Shown one piece after another: positions 41,975 through 50,716 of a stretch of DNA of 64,000 nucleotides. Under the pieces are notes generated by a model. It did not search any database. It had not been told where the DNA came from and saw only the letters and a program-made list of their open reading frames with translations. Position 1 is the first letter of the stretch. Every line of letters starts with the position of its first letter. Source of the DNA: SSC4 sp964443225. GTDB taxonomy: Bacteria > Chloroflexota > Anaerolineae > SSC4 > Amarolineaceae. The DNA lies in assembly GCA_964443225.1 (NCBI GenBank), contig CAYUCC010000021.1, forward strand, positions 1 through 64,000, read 5' to 3'. The position numbers and the translations under genes are program-made.

Positions 41975-42232
41975 AAATCCTGGCTCGATCCTTGATTTCC
42001 CCTGGAAACGCGCCGTACGCTGTTCGACGAACGACATCAGGCCCTCACGTGCGTCTTCGGTATCGAACTCATCACCGGTCAGCAGGTAGCGCATGGCATT
42101 GCCCCAGCCGGCGCGCTGCATGAAGCGTACGGTGGCGCCGCCGAAGGGGAAAATGCCGCGTTTGATCTCGATCTGGGCAAAACGCGAATTGCTCGCCGCC
42201 ACACACACGTCGGTCGCCAGGATCAATTTGGC
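41975..42232 (-). pseudogene. enoyl-CoA hydratase (crotonase) remnant
   Basis: The minus-strand frame reads KLILATDVCVAASNSRF, AQIEIKRGIFPFGGATVRF and GWGNAMRYLLTGDEFD, which match the central crotonase region including the second oxyanion-hole glycine. After GDEFD the frame jumps to TEDAREGLMSFVEQRTARFQG, the usual C-terminal crotonase motif, so about 60-70 middle residues are missing. The N-terminal third is cut off by a TAA at 42233-42235, only about 30 bp from the tRNA gene. The natural stop is also lost. Confidence 0.85.
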
Positions 42233-42266
42233 TTAGTTCCCGTTCTGTGGTATAGTTCCACCCGTT

Positions 42267-42343
<77 letters not shown>

Positions 42344-42365
42344 ACCCATCAACCCTTGCCGCACA

Positions 42366-42443
42366 GAGTTGGCATCCCGGTTCAAACGCAGTAGGATCCT
42401 GGCATTCCCAAGCTCGTCGGCGTTTGAACCGGGACGCCAACTC
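42366..42443. terminator. long inverted repeat between tRNA-Pro and glycerate kinase
   Basis: Arms of 24 bp (42366-42389 and 42420-42443) match with one mismatch around a 30-nt loop. It starts 24 bases after the tRNA and ends 6 bases from the kinase stop codon, so it can end both convergent transcripts. No T-run is present. Confidence 0.7.
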
Positions 42444-42449
42444 ATCGCG

Positions 42450-43772
42450 TCACGCCACCAACACCACCAACAGATCGTTCACATTCGTCCCGGTTGGCCC
42501 CGTCATCACCAGGTCACCCAGGGCGGCGAAGAACGGGTAGGCATCGTTCAGCGCCAGGTGCTGACGAGCATCGAGCCCCTGGGTCCGCGCCCGTGTCATC
42601 GTCGTGCCGTCCACCCAGGCGCCCGCCGCATCGGTGGGACCATCCACACCGTCGCTGGCCAGTGCCAGCACCCCCACCGGCCAGCCGTCGAGCGCCACTG
42701 CCGCCGCAAGGGCCAGCTCCTGGTTGCGCCCACCACGGCCAGCCCCACGCACAGTCACGGTCGTCTCACCCCCCCACACCAGGCACGCCGGACGGGTCAC
42801 GGGCCGGTTGTAACGCACGATTTCCCTGGCCATGGCGGCCGCCACACGCGCAACCTCCCGCGCCTCACCTTCCAGGGTCGTCGTTAGCAGCAGTGCGTTC
42901 CAGCCTCGCGCGGCCGCCGCCGCGATCACCGCCTCCGCCGCCAGCCGGACCGAACCAACGATCACGTGCTGCACGCGGTCGGACCAGGCATCGCCCGGTT
43001 TGAAGGTTTCTGGCACTTCGCCACGCTGGCCCGCCTGCAGGTGGGCCGCCACCGGCGCGGGTACTGCATCACACAGGTCGTAACGCGCCAGGACATCCCA
43101 GGCATCGGCGAAGGTCGTGGGATCGGCCACCGTTGGGCCGGAGGCAATCACGTCCAATGGGTCGCCCACCACGTCGGAGAGAACGAGTGACACGACGCGA
43201 GCCCCGTTAGCAGCACGCACCAAACCACCCCCCTTGACCCGATCGAGGTGCTTGCGCACGGCGTTGAGCTCACCGATCGTCGCCCCGCTGCGCAGCAGTT
43301 GGTGGGTGGTGGTCTGCAGATCAGCCAGGCTAATCCCGGCCACCGGGCTGGTCAACAGGGCCGAACCACCGCCGCTGATGAGAACAAAGACCAGGTCTTC
43401 GGCGCCCGTCCCGCTCAGTAAATCCAACACGGCGCGGCCGGCAGCCACACTTCCCGTGTTCGGGATGGGATGGCCGCCCTCGATCACACGCAGCCCGCCG
43501 CCTCCCGCTGCGGTACCCGCCGGCACCACGACCAACCCGCTCACAGTGCCCGGCACAAGTGCCACGAGCGCCGCCGCCATCGCCCCCGCTGCCTTACCAA
43601 ACGCAACCACCCGCACGTGCCGGTAGTCTCCCAGGAGATAGACGCAATCGCCAATCCTCACCCCCCCAGGCACCGCCATCACCTGCCGGCGCACAGCCTC
43701 CCCCGGATCCGCCGCCCCCAGCGCAACCCGCATCAACTCGCGCCCCACATCCCACAAATCACCCTTACTCAT
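42450..43772 (-). CDS. glycerate 2-kinase (MOFRL/DUF4147 family)
   Basis: This 440-residue enzyme is expected to phosphorylate D-glycerate to 2-phosphoglycerate with ATP. AFGKAAGAMA, VIEGGHPIPNTGSVAAG, VLISGGGSALL, NAVRKHLDRVKGGGL and the late VWGGETTVTVRGAGRGGRNQELAL are the landmarks of the GckA/TtuD-like family with its C-terminal MOFRL domain. The start MSKGDLWD at 43772 is chosen over an upstream frame running into a G/T-rich non-coding tract. It matches the nearby three-carbon metabolism genes. Confidence 0.93.
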   Translation of the reverse strand: MSKGDLWDVGRELMRVALGAADPGEAVRRQVMAVPGGVRIGDCVYLLGDYRHVRVVAFGKAAGAMAAALVALVPGTVSGLVVVPAGTAAGGGGLRVIEGGHPIPNTGSVAAGRAVLDLLSGTGAEDLVFVLISGGGSALLTSPVAGISLADLQTTTHQLLRSGATIGELNAVRKHLDRVKGGGLVRAANGARVVSLVLSDVVGDPLDVIASGPTVADPTTFADAWDVLARYDLCDAVPAPVAAHLQAGQRGEVPETFKPGDAWSDRVQHVIVGSVRLAAEAVIAAAAARGWNALLLTTTLEGEAREVARVAAAMAREIVRYNRPVTRPACLVWGGETTVTVRGAGRGGRNQELALAAAVALDGWPVGVLALASDGVDGPTDAAGAWVDGTTMTRARTQGLDARQHLALNDAYPFFAALGDLVMTGPTGTNVNDLLVVLVA

Positions 43773-43786
43773 ACACCCATTATAGG

Positions 43787-43989
43787 CCCACCCCCCCGCC
43801 CACGCAACCCCCCACACAACACCTCCCACCCTACACCCCCACTCCCATACAAAACCACACACACAACACTCCCATTCCCCCCGCACAACACCCCCGTCTC
43901 ACCACACTCCACGCCACCCACTCCGTACTCCCTACTCCGTACTCCCTACTCCCTCCCCCCACTTGCCTATCTCGCCCCTCTCCGCTATC
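43787..43989. other. guanine-poor C/A/T tract upstream of the glycerate kinase
   Basis: About 200 bp in which the plus strand contains only about a dozen G residues, in a region that is otherwise more than 60% GC. It mixes CACACAACAC and ACTCCGTACTCCC repeats. It separates the divergent kinase and flippase genes and lacks coding potential; open frames that cross it are excluded. Confidence 0.6.
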
Positions 43990-44113
43990 ATACGGCAATT
44001 CGTTGCCACGTCGCGATGAAAAAGCTGTCATGCAGGATGGTCAGCCCGTTCATGGGTCGTTCATCGCCCCGTGGTATCCTGTGGTCAAGACGAAACAACC
44101 GCGAGGGTTCCCT

Positions 44114-45589
44114 GTGTCGTTCGATCGCCGCATCGTTACCGGTGTCTTTTGGGTTGGCCTGTCCAGCATGACCTCGCGCGCCCTGGCGTTCCTGGCGCGC
44201 ATCATTCTGCTCAAACTGCTGCTGCCTGAAGATTTCGGCATTATGCAAACCGCCTTTCTGGCCCTGGAATCGCTGCAGCTCCTGCGCGAGTTCGGCTTCA
44301 GCTCGGCCCTGATCTACCGCAAAAAGGATATCCGGGAAGCCTCCCATGTCACCTTCTGGGTCACCAACGGCACCTCGGTGGTCTATTGGGCGCTGGCCTT
44401 TTTCGGCGCACCCCTCGTGGCAGCTTTCTTCCGTGATCCGCGCATCACCCCCGTCGTTCAGGTGCTTTCATTCGTCATCCTGATCCGCGCGCCGGGCACG
44501 GTACCGATGGTTCTTCTGGCTAAGGAGATGGACTTCCGGCGTCGTTTGCTGCCCGATATCGTGCCCACGCTGGCCTACGGTACCATCGCCGTGGTCCTGG
44601 CCGCCATGGGTTTCGGCGTCTGGGCGCTCGTGATTGCCAAACTGGTCGAGGCGGTCTTCGACCTCGTCGTGCCCTACCTGGTCACGTCGTACCGGCCTGC
44701 CCTGCGTTTCAGCGTGCCCGTGGCGCGCGAGATGTTCGGCTACGGCATGAACATCGTACTCAGCCAGGTGCTGATTTTTGCCATCACCAACATCGACGAC
44801 CTGTTCGTGGGACGCCTGCTGGGCGTGGCAGCCCTCGGTATCTACGGCACGGCCTATCTGCTGTCGAACCTGCCGGCGACCAACATCACCGGCCTGATCA
44901 ACCAGGTGATGTTTCCCGCCTTTACAAAGATCAACGAGGACATCGCCTATTTCCGCCGCACCTTCTTCCGCACCGTGCATTACGTCTCGCTGTTGACGAT
45001 CCCCGTGGCCATCATCACGATGGTTTTCGCCGCCGACTTCGTCGCGGTGCTCGGTCCGGTGAAGTGGGGCGCCGCCGTGGTGCCGATCCAGCTCCTGGCG
45101 ATCTATGGACTGTGCCGCTCGATTGCCGCCAACATGGGTAACGTCTTCAAGGCCGGCGGCAAACCACAGTGGCTGACCTACATCGCCCTATGGCGCTTGT
45201 CGATGATGTTGATTTTCCTGTACCCGGTGACGATCAACTGGGGCGTGGTCGGCGTCAGTGCCCTCTCGGCCATCATCGCCGTGATCGACTGGTTCATCTC
45301 GGCCTGGCTCACCGACAAGGTGATCGGCGGTTCGTTGAGCACCTACGGACGTATTCTGCTGCCCCTCCTGCTGTTCGCCGTGCTCGGTGCCGGTGCCGCC
45401 TACGCACTCGACGTGGTCCTCTTCCCGCAGGCGTCCTGGATATCCCTTACGATAGCAGGTGTCGTCGCCCTGGGTGTCTACCTGGTGCTGGTGCTGATCT
45501 TCGACCGTGACGTGCGCCGCGTCACCCAGCAGGGGCTAGCCATGGGCCGCACGATGCTGCAAAACCGTTTACAGGTGCGTAATGTCTGA
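44114..45589 (+). CDS. polysaccharide flippase (MOP/Wzx family)
   Basis: This 491-residue membrane protein has about 12-14 hydrophobic helices, beginning FDRRIVTGVFWVGLSSMTSRALAFLARI as in Wzx/MurJ-like transporters. LPEDFGIMQTAFLALE and IYGTAYLLSNLPATNITG match the oligosaccharide flippase family. It should move undecaprenyl-linked glycans across the inner membrane. Start GTG 44114 is chosen by the GAGGG site 6 bases upstream; the longer frame runs through the guanine-poor tract. It begins a cluster of glycan genes. Confidence 0.9.
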   Translation: MSFDRRIVTGVFWVGLSSMTSRALAFLARIILLKLLLPEDFGIMQTAFLALESLQLLREFGFSSALIYRKKDIREASHVTFWVTNGTSVVYWALAFFGAPLVAAFFRDPRITPVVQVLSFVILIRAPGTVPMVLLAKEMDFRRRLLPDIVPTLAYGTIAVVLAAMGFGVWALVIAKLVEAVFDLVVPYLVTSYRPALRFSVPVAREMFGYGMNIVLSQVLIFAITNIDDLFVGRLLGVAALGIYGTAYLLSNLPATNITGLINQVMFPAFTKINEDIAYFRRTFFRTVHYVSLLTIPVAIITMVFAADFVAVLGPVKWGAAVVPIQLLAIYGLCRSIAANMGNVFKAGGKPQWLTYIALWRLSMMLIFLYPVTINWGVVGVSALSAIIAVIDWFISAWLTDKVIGGSLSTYGRILLPLLLFAVLGAGAAYALDVVLFPQASWISLTIAGVVALGVYLVLVLIFDRDVRRVTQQGLAMGRTMLQNRLQVRNV

Positions 45590-45599
45590 CACTCAACCC

Positions 45600-45617
45600 A
45601 GCCCGCTTCGGCGGGCT
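45600..45617. terminator. UUCG tetraloop hairpin after the flippase
   Basis: AGCCCGC-TTCG-GCGGGCT is a perfect 7-bp stem with a very stable tetraloop, 10 bases after the flippase stop. It has no T-run, so it may be a stability element rather than a strong terminator. Confidence 0.6.
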
Positions 45618-45663
45618 TCCGCCATCAGCCTGAACTCGAGTTCGAGGCGCACGACCACCTGAC

Positions 45664-46710
45664 ATGCACGTCCTGCTCGTTTCACGCGTCCGCCTGAACC
45701 CGTACGTGTCTCTGCTGGCCCGCGGCCTGGAGGAACACGGTGTGTCGACCCGCATCACCCCCACATTCGGGCTGCGCACCTTATTCGACGCTCGCCAACA
45801 CGGCGTCGAGGTCATCCACCTGCACTGGTTGGAACTCCTGATTGCCGCACCAGGACCCACCCGTCAGAGGCTGCGCCTGCACTGGCTCCTGAGTATGCTG
45901 ACCCTGGCGCAGCGCCTCGGCATCCGACTCGTCTATACCGTGCACAACCTGGCCCCGCACGAACCCGACCAGGCCAGCGTGAGCGAACGCGGCAGCACGA
46001 GCCTCTTACGCCTGGCCGACCTGGTGCACGTGCACGATACGGCGACCGCCACCGCACTGGCGCAGGTTACCGGCCGCCAGCACGGTGTCTACATGGTGCC
46101 GCACGGCAGCTACCTTGGCGCCTATCCCAACACTTGCACGCGGTCCACAGCCCGCCAGCGTCTCGGATTGGGCGAGCAGGACGTGGTCTACCTGGCATTG
46201 GGTGGCCTGCGTCCCTACAAAGGTATCGAAACTTTGATCGACGCCTTCCAAGCCATGGCCTTGCCCCAGGCCCGTCTGCTGATTGCAGGTCATGCGCACG
46301 TGCCGGCCTATGCCGCCGGGCTGGCCGCGCGTGCCGGCAGCGACCCGCGGATTCGCCTGCACGTGCAGCACGTCGAGGATGACGAGCTGCAGTATTTCTT
46401 TCACGCCAGCGATGCCTGCGTGCTGCCGTACCGCCAGGCCACTACGTCGGGTGCGGCGCTCCTGGCTCTGTCGTTTGGCTGTCCCATCGTAGCCCCCGAC
46501 TTTGCACCGTTTCCTCCCCTGGCCGCCGGCGGGCGCGGCCTGCTGTATTCGCCCGACGATCCAGGGGGACTGCAGCGTGCCCTGACCGCCGTCTTACAGC
46601 TGGACCACGTCGCGGCCCAGGCGGCGTGCCTGGTCTATGCACAGGCCCTGGATTGGAAGACGCTGGCGGGCCAGCACCTGGCCGCATACCGCTCGGTTCA
46701 TCGAGGCTGA
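45664..46710 (+). CDS. glycosyltransferase (GT4-like, GT-B fold)
   Basis: This 348-residue cytosolic or peripheral enzyme has an N-terminal acceptor domain (MHVLLVSRVRLNPYVSLLARGLEEHG) and a donor-binding domain starting LALGGLRPYKGIETLIDAF. VLPYRQATTSGAALLALSFGCPIVA contains the GT4 pattern in which an acidic E-x7-E site is expected; the first Glu is replaced, so the catalytic pair is not typical. VHVHDTATATAL marks the hinge. The ATG is at 45664. Donor and acceptor are unknown. Confidence 0.85.
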   Translation: MHVLLVSRVRLNPYVSLLARGLEEHGVSTRITPTFGLRTLFDARQHGVEVIHLHWLELLIAAPGPTRQRLRLHWLLSMLTLAQRLGIRLVYTVHNLAPHEPDQASVSERGSTSLLRLADLVHVHDTATATALAQVTGRQHGVYMVPHGSYLGAYPNTCTRSTARQRLGLGEQDVVYLALGGLRPYKGIETLIDAFQAMALPQARLLIAGHAHVPAYAAGLAARAGSDPRIRLHVQHVEDDELQYFFHASDACVLPYRQATTSGAALLALSFGCPIVAPDFAPFPPLAAGGRGLLYSPDDPGGLQRALTAVLQLDHVAAQAACLVYAQALDWKTLAGQHLAAYRSVHRG

Positions 46711-46766
46711 TCACTGGGCACTGGGAGAAGAGACAGCGCAGGGAGCTTATCTCGGGAGAAAGAAGC

Positions 46767-46895
46767 ATGGCACGCACACCCTTTACATCGCAACGTCATC
46801 ACCGGTATCGTGTGGCTGCGCCGGTCCTGGGCGGCCTCGTCCTGCTCCTGGTTGTGGCCAGCTGTGTGCCGGCCACGGTCACGACTGCCCAATGA
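46767..46895 (+). CDS. 42-residue lipoprotein
   Basis: MARTPFTSQRHHRYR is followed by a hydrophobic stretch VLGGLVLLLVVASC, with a lipobox-like VASC and only nine residues after the cysteine (VPATVTTAQ). GGGAGAAAG lies 6 bases before the ATG. Its TGA overlaps the ATG of the next glycosyltransferase (ATGA at 46892-46895). This suggests a real translated leader or a tiny membrane-anchored peptide that couples translation. Function unknown. Confidence 0.6.
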   Translation: MARTPFTSQRHHRYRVAAPVLGGLVLLLVVASCVPATVTTAQ

Positions 46896-48121
46896 CCGAA
46901 CCGGCTGTGCTCGCCGATGAAACGATCGTCTGCTTTGCACCCGAACCGTGGGATGGTCTGTGGCGCAACCGTCACCAGTTGATGACGCGCCTGGCACGCC
47001 GCAACCGCGTTCTGTGGGTCGAACCGCGTCCGTACCTGGTTCACGTCCAACAGGCATTACGCAGCGGGCGCACCGCCCCCTTCACCCTGGCCCTGACGCG
47101 TCCGCGACGGGTGCGCGATCAGCTCTACGTGCTGCGTACCCCGCTGTGGCTGCCGCTGAGCGGACGGTCACCGCTGCGCGAGGCCACCGCCTGGGGACGG
47201 CGCCAGCTGCTGCGGCACGCCGTACACCAGCTGGGGGGTACCGCGCGGCCCCCGATCCTCTGGCTCTTCCGTCCCGACCAGGCCGACGTCACCGGCCAGC
47301 TCGGCGAGCGTCTGCTCATCTACCACGCGGTCGACGAGTATGCGGCCTACGAGTTGGAGTTCCAGGACGACCGGTCGGCCAACCGGCCGGAAGCGGTGCA
47401 TGCGGTGGAGGAAACGATCCTGCGTCGTGCCGATCTCGTGCTGGTGAGTTCGGCACCGCTCCTGGACCGTAAACGCCCGTTCAATGCCAACACCCACCTG
47501 GTGCCAAACGGCGTCGACTACGCCGCATTCGCGGCCGCGGTGCGTGAGCCGGCCGAGCCGGTGGTGATGGCGGGCATTCCTCATCCGCGCCTGGGCTTTG
47601 TCGGCGCCATCAACGAAAAGGTCGACCTGGGCCTGCTCGCCCAGCTGGCCCAGGCCTATCCGGCATGGTCGGTGGTGCTCGTGGGTCCGGTGACGCTGCG
47701 TTATCACCTGGAGGACCTGGACGCCCTGCGGGCCTTGTCCAACGTTCACGTCTGCGGCGCCGTGCCGGTCGAGCAGGTGCCGTACGCCATCCAGGCCAAC
47801 GACGTCTGCCTGATGCCGTACAAAGTCAACGCGTGGACCCACCACATCAACCCGCTGAAGTTGTACGAGTACCTGGCGATTGGCCATCCCGTCATAAGCA
47901 CGGCGATTCCGGCGGTTTCCGGCATGGAAACGTTGGTTCACGTGGCAGCAACACCCTCGATGTTCGTTACGCACGCGGCGCATGCCGTGCAGACCGCGCC
48001 CGATGCGACGGCGCGTGCCCATCGGCGGGCCTTTGCCGCCCAGCAAACGTGGGATGCGCGCGTGGCCGGCATCACCCGCCTGATCTACCAAACCTTACAG
48101 GACACATCGAACCCATGCTAA
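46892..48121 (+). CDS. glycosyltransferase family protein (GT1/GT4-like)
   Basis: This 409-residue protein begins MTEPAVLADETIVCFAPEPW. It carries a first Rossmann half with ILWLFRPDQADV and LLIYHAVDEYAAYE, and a second half with LGFVGAINEKVDLGLLAQLA and MPYKVNAWTHHINPLKLYEYLAIGHPVIST, the nucleotide-sugar binding and E-x7-E region. This is similar to CapM-like exopolysaccharide transferases. The start overlaps the small lipoprotein stop, and its own stop overlaps the methyltransferase start by 7 bp. Confidence 0.85.
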   Translation: MTEPAVLADETIVCFAPEPWDGLWRNRHQLMTRLARRNRVLWVEPRPYLVHVQQALRSGRTAPFTLALTRPRRVRDQLYVLRTPLWLPLSGRSPLREATAWGRRQLLRHAVHQLGGTARPPILWLFRPDQADVTGQLGERLLIYHAVDEYAAYELEFQDDRSANRPEAVHAVEETILRRADLVLVSSAPLLDRKRPFNANTHLVPNGVDYAAFAAAVREPAEPVVMAGIPHPRLGFVGAINEKVDLGLLAQLAQAYPAWSVVLVGPVTLRYHLEDLDALRALSNVHVCGAVPVEQVPYAIQANDVCLMPYKVNAWTHHINPLKLYEYLAIGHPVISTAIPAVSGMETLVHVAATPSMFVTHAAHAVQTAPDATARAHRRAFAAQQTWDARVAGITRLIYQTLQDTSNPC

Positions 48122-48816
48122 CCTGGCAACAACGAGCCGCAGTCGAACGAGTCGTCTTTCCCCATTACACCGACCAGGTATTTGGGCGTCTGCGTGCTGC
48201 CCTGGCCGAGGCACTGCATCCAGGCGCCTTCGTGCTGGATGCGGGCAGCGGACCCGGAACGTGGGTCCTGCGCCGCCACCGGCCGGAGATCGACGTAGCC
48301 GGCCTGGACCTCTTCCGCCCCGATCCGGTGCCGTCACCGCGTTATGCCATCGGTTCCCTCGAAGCCGTTCCCTACGCTGACAATCTGTTCGACCTGGTGC
48401 TCTGTTACGACGTGATCGAACACCTGGAGGAACCGGTGGCTGCTTTCACCGAATTCTGGCGTGTGTTGAAGCCGGGTGGACTCCTGGTGATCAAAACGCC
48501 CAACCTGCGGGGTCCCACGACGCGTTTCGCATCGCTGGTGCCGTTTTCCTGGCACGTCGCCGTCCAGCGTGCGCTCGGCACCCGCGAGTCCAGCGTCTTC
48601 CCCACCCTGTACCGCTGCAACACCCCACTCGACTTGACTCTGGCGCTGCAGGCGTGTGGTTTCACCAGCGAATCACTCTACACGGTGGATGAAACGGCCA
48701 GCTATTTTGCGTTCGTACCGGTGACCTACGCCCTGGGCTTACTCTACAGCCGCTGGATGGGGCACGCCGACCGTGCCGGCTGGCGCAACGGGATGATCGG
48801 TGTATTCCGCAAGTGA
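48115..48816 (+). CDS. class I SAM-dependent methyltransferase (Methyltransf_11-like)
   Basis: A 233-residue enzyme with motif I VLDAGSGPGTWVL (about 41-53), motif II Asp in VAGLDLF, motif IV DLVLCYDVIEHLEEP and motif VI LKPGGLLVIKTPN. The layout is that of glycan or lipid methyltransferases in polysaccharide loci. It probably modifies the product of the neighbouring glycosyltransferases, but the acceptor is not shown. The ATG at 48115 overlaps the glycosyltransferase stop. Confidence 0.9.
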   Translation: MLTWQQRAAVERVVFPHYTDQVFGRLRAALAEALHPGAFVLDAGSGPGTWVLRRHRPEIDVAGLDLFRPDPVPSPRYAIGSLEAVPYADNLFDLVLCYDVIEHLEEPVAAFTEFWRVLKPGGLLVIKTPNLRGPTTRFASLVPFSWHVAVQRALGTRESSVFPTLYRCNTPLDLTLALQACGFTSESLYTVDETASYFAFVPVTYALGLLYSRWMGHADRAGWRNGMIGVFRK

Positions 48817-48847
48817 GATGTACGCTGTATCCTCTGGCACTTACGCT

Positions 48848-48876
48848 TTGCCCGTGATCTTCAACGGTGGTAAAAT
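48848..48876 (+). promoter_or_regulatory. sigma-70-type promoter before phosphohexomutase
   Basis: TTGCCC (48848-48853) and TAAAAT (48871-48876) with 17-bp spacing lie 46 bases upstream of the ATG at 48922. The -35 box is imperfect. Confidence 0.55.
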
Positions 48877-48921
48877 GATGGCCAAACCATCTTAAGCTCA
48901 CAAGGGCGCGCAACATACATC

Positions 48922-50385
48922 ATGGACATTCACTTTGGAACCGACGGTTGGCGGGCCGTCATCAGCGACACCTTTACCTTCGCCAATGTGCGCCTGGTGG
49001 CCCAGGCCATCGCCGACGTCGTCGGTGAAGAGGCCGCGCCACCGCAGCGCATGGTGGTGGGCTTCGACACCCGATTTCTGTCCGACCGCTATGCGCGCGA
49101 GGTGGCGTGTGTTTTCGCCGCCAACGGCATCTACGTCGACCTGACCCAGGCCGATACGCCGACCCCCGCTGTGTCCTTTGCCATCGTTGCGCACGGGGCC
49201 GCGGGGGGTGTGATGATCACAGCCAGTCACAACCCGCCGCGCTACAACGGCATCAAACTGAAGGCGGCCTACGGCGGCTCGGCATCCCCTGCCGGCTGTA
49301 AGCGCATCGAGGCCCGCCTGCAGGACAACGAGACGGCTGGCCGGCCGCCGCTCACGATCGATTTCGACGAGGCGACCGCGGCCGGGCTGATTCGCCGCTT
49401 CGACCCGCGCCCGGGTTACCGGGCTCACCTGGCCACCCTGATCGACTTCGACGCCATCCGGCAGGCCGGTCTGCGGGTGGTAGTCGATGCCATGTACGGG
49501 GCGGGGCGCGGCTACCTGGCCGATTATCTACGGCAGGCGGGTGCCGAGGTGCTCGAACTGCGCGGTGAGATGAATCCGGGGTTCAACGGTATCCATCCCG
49601 AACCCATTGCGCGTTATCTACAGCCCCTGGCGGCGGAAATGGAATACGGCAGCTGGCACATCGGCCTGGCCACCGACGGTGACGGCGATCGGATCGGCGC
49701 GATGGCACCCGGGGGACGTTTCATCGACCCGCACGTGATCATGGCGCTTAGCCTGCGTCACCTGGTGCAGCGGCGCCAGCAGCGCGGCATGATCGTCAAG
49801 ACGGTCTCCACCACCCAGATGCTCAACCGCCTGGCGGACCGTTACGGCCTCGAGCTGCGGGAAACACCGGTGGGTTTCAACCACATCAGCGACTTGATGA
49901 TGGCCCACGACGTGCTGATCGGCGGCGAAGAATCGGGCGGCATCAGCATCAAGGGACACATCCCCGAGGGCGATGGTGTTCTGATGGGGCTGCTGCTTGC
50001 CGAAATAGTCGCCGTGAACGGTGGTGACTTCGATGCGCTGCTGGGCGATTTGGTGCGCGAAGTCGGGCCTTTTTATTACGCCCGTAATGACTTTCACCTG
50101 AAACCGGTCAGCGGACGTCCGCCCTTCACCAAGGCAGAGATGGTGGCACGGCTCACGCAGCCGCCGCCAACCGAGTTGGGGGGTGTGACAATTGCGCAGG
50201 TGGGTGTCAACGATGGTGTGAAGTTCGTGCTGGAGGATGACAGCTGGTTGTTGATCCGGCCTTCGGGGACCGAACCGGTGTTACGCATGTATGCGGAGGC
50301 ACACAGCCCCGAGCTGGTGCAGGCGCTGCTCCACGCGGGCGAATTGTTGGTTCCGACCCACAGCCAACCCAACGGGACCCATTAG
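48922..50385 (+). CDS. phosphoglucomutase/phosphomannomutase (alpha-D-phosphohexomutase)
   Basis: This 487-residue cytosolic enzyme interconverts hexose 1- and 6-phosphates to supply nucleotide sugars for glycan synthesis. Phosphoserine Ser102 lies in MITASHNPPRYNG, the Mg loop is TDGDGDRIG, the sugar-binding loop GEESGGISIKGHIPEGDG, and the phosphate loop RPSGTEPVLRMYAEA. All four loops are intact. Whether glucose or mannose is preferred cannot be told. It converges tail to tail with a small zinc-finger gene, sharing 4 bp. Confidence 0.93.
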   Translation: MDIHFGTDGWRAVISDTFTFANVRLVAQAIADVVGEEAAPPQRMVVGFDTRFLSDRYAREVACVFAANGIYVDLTQADTPTPAVSFAIVAHGAAGGVMITASHNPPRYNGIKLKAAYGGSASPAGCKRIEARLQDNETAGRPPLTIDFDEATAAGLIRRFDPRPGYRAHLATLIDFDAIRQAGLRVVVDAMYGAGRGYLADYLRQAGAEVLELRGEMNPGFNGIHPEPIARYLQPLAAEMEYGSWHIGLATDGDGDRIGAMAPGGRFIDPHVIMALSLRHLVQRRQQRGMIVKTVSTTQMLNRLADRYGLELRETPVGFNHISDLMMAHDVLIGGEESGGISIKGHIPEGDGVLMGLLLAEIVAVNGGDFDALLGDLVREVGPFYYARNDFHLKPVSGRPPFTKAEMVARLTQPPPTELGGVTIAQVGVNDGVKFVLEDDSWLLIRPSGTEPVLRMYAEAHSPELVQALLHAGELLVPTHSQPNGTH

Positions 50386-50618
50386 CCGTCACGGCCTTCA
50401 TTGCGCAGCCTGGCCCACAGCCGCTCGCGAAAGCCGCCCGGCGGTGCCGCCGACAGGTCCTGCCAATGCCGGAGAATGTGACGTGTCCATCCCAGCACCA
50501 GCCGGCAGTGCGGGCACTGCCGCAGGTGTTCGTCGATGAGCGATCGCTCTTCGGTGGTCACCTTACCGTCGAGATAGGCTGCGTACACGGGTTCGAGCTG
50601 TTCGCAATTCACGATCAT
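50382..50618 (-). CDS. anti-sigma-factor-like zinc finger protein (zf-HC2)
   Basis: A 78-residue protein with the ZAS motif: Cys5 near the N-terminus, then DEHLRQCPHC (His, Cys and Cys in H-x3-C-x2-C spacing), the zinc-binding core of anti-sigma factors such as RsrA and ChrR. No membrane helix and no adjacent sigma gene are present, so its partner is elsewhere or it has another role. Its stop codon overlaps that of the hexomutase gene. It is divergent from the coiled-coil gene at 50717. Confidence 0.8.
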   Translation of the reverse strand: MIVNCEQLEPVYAAYLDGKVTTEERSLIDEHLRQCPHCRLVLGWTRHILRHWQDLSAAPPGGFRERLWARLRNEGRDG

Positions 50619-50716
50619 GGCCTCAGTTCACGCGTGATCGATGTAGACGACTATTGGACGGCAGATTTTGCTGCGTGTCACATCGCACCGTCAGCCAGCA
50701 CAGGAGGAAGGGAATC

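Noticed and set aside
43559..44113. Long N-terminal extension of the flippase
   Set aside because: It is translated from the glycerate kinase antisense strand and the guanine-poor tract, giving Pro/Thr/His-rich nonsense; the GTG at 44114 has a ribosome-binding site.
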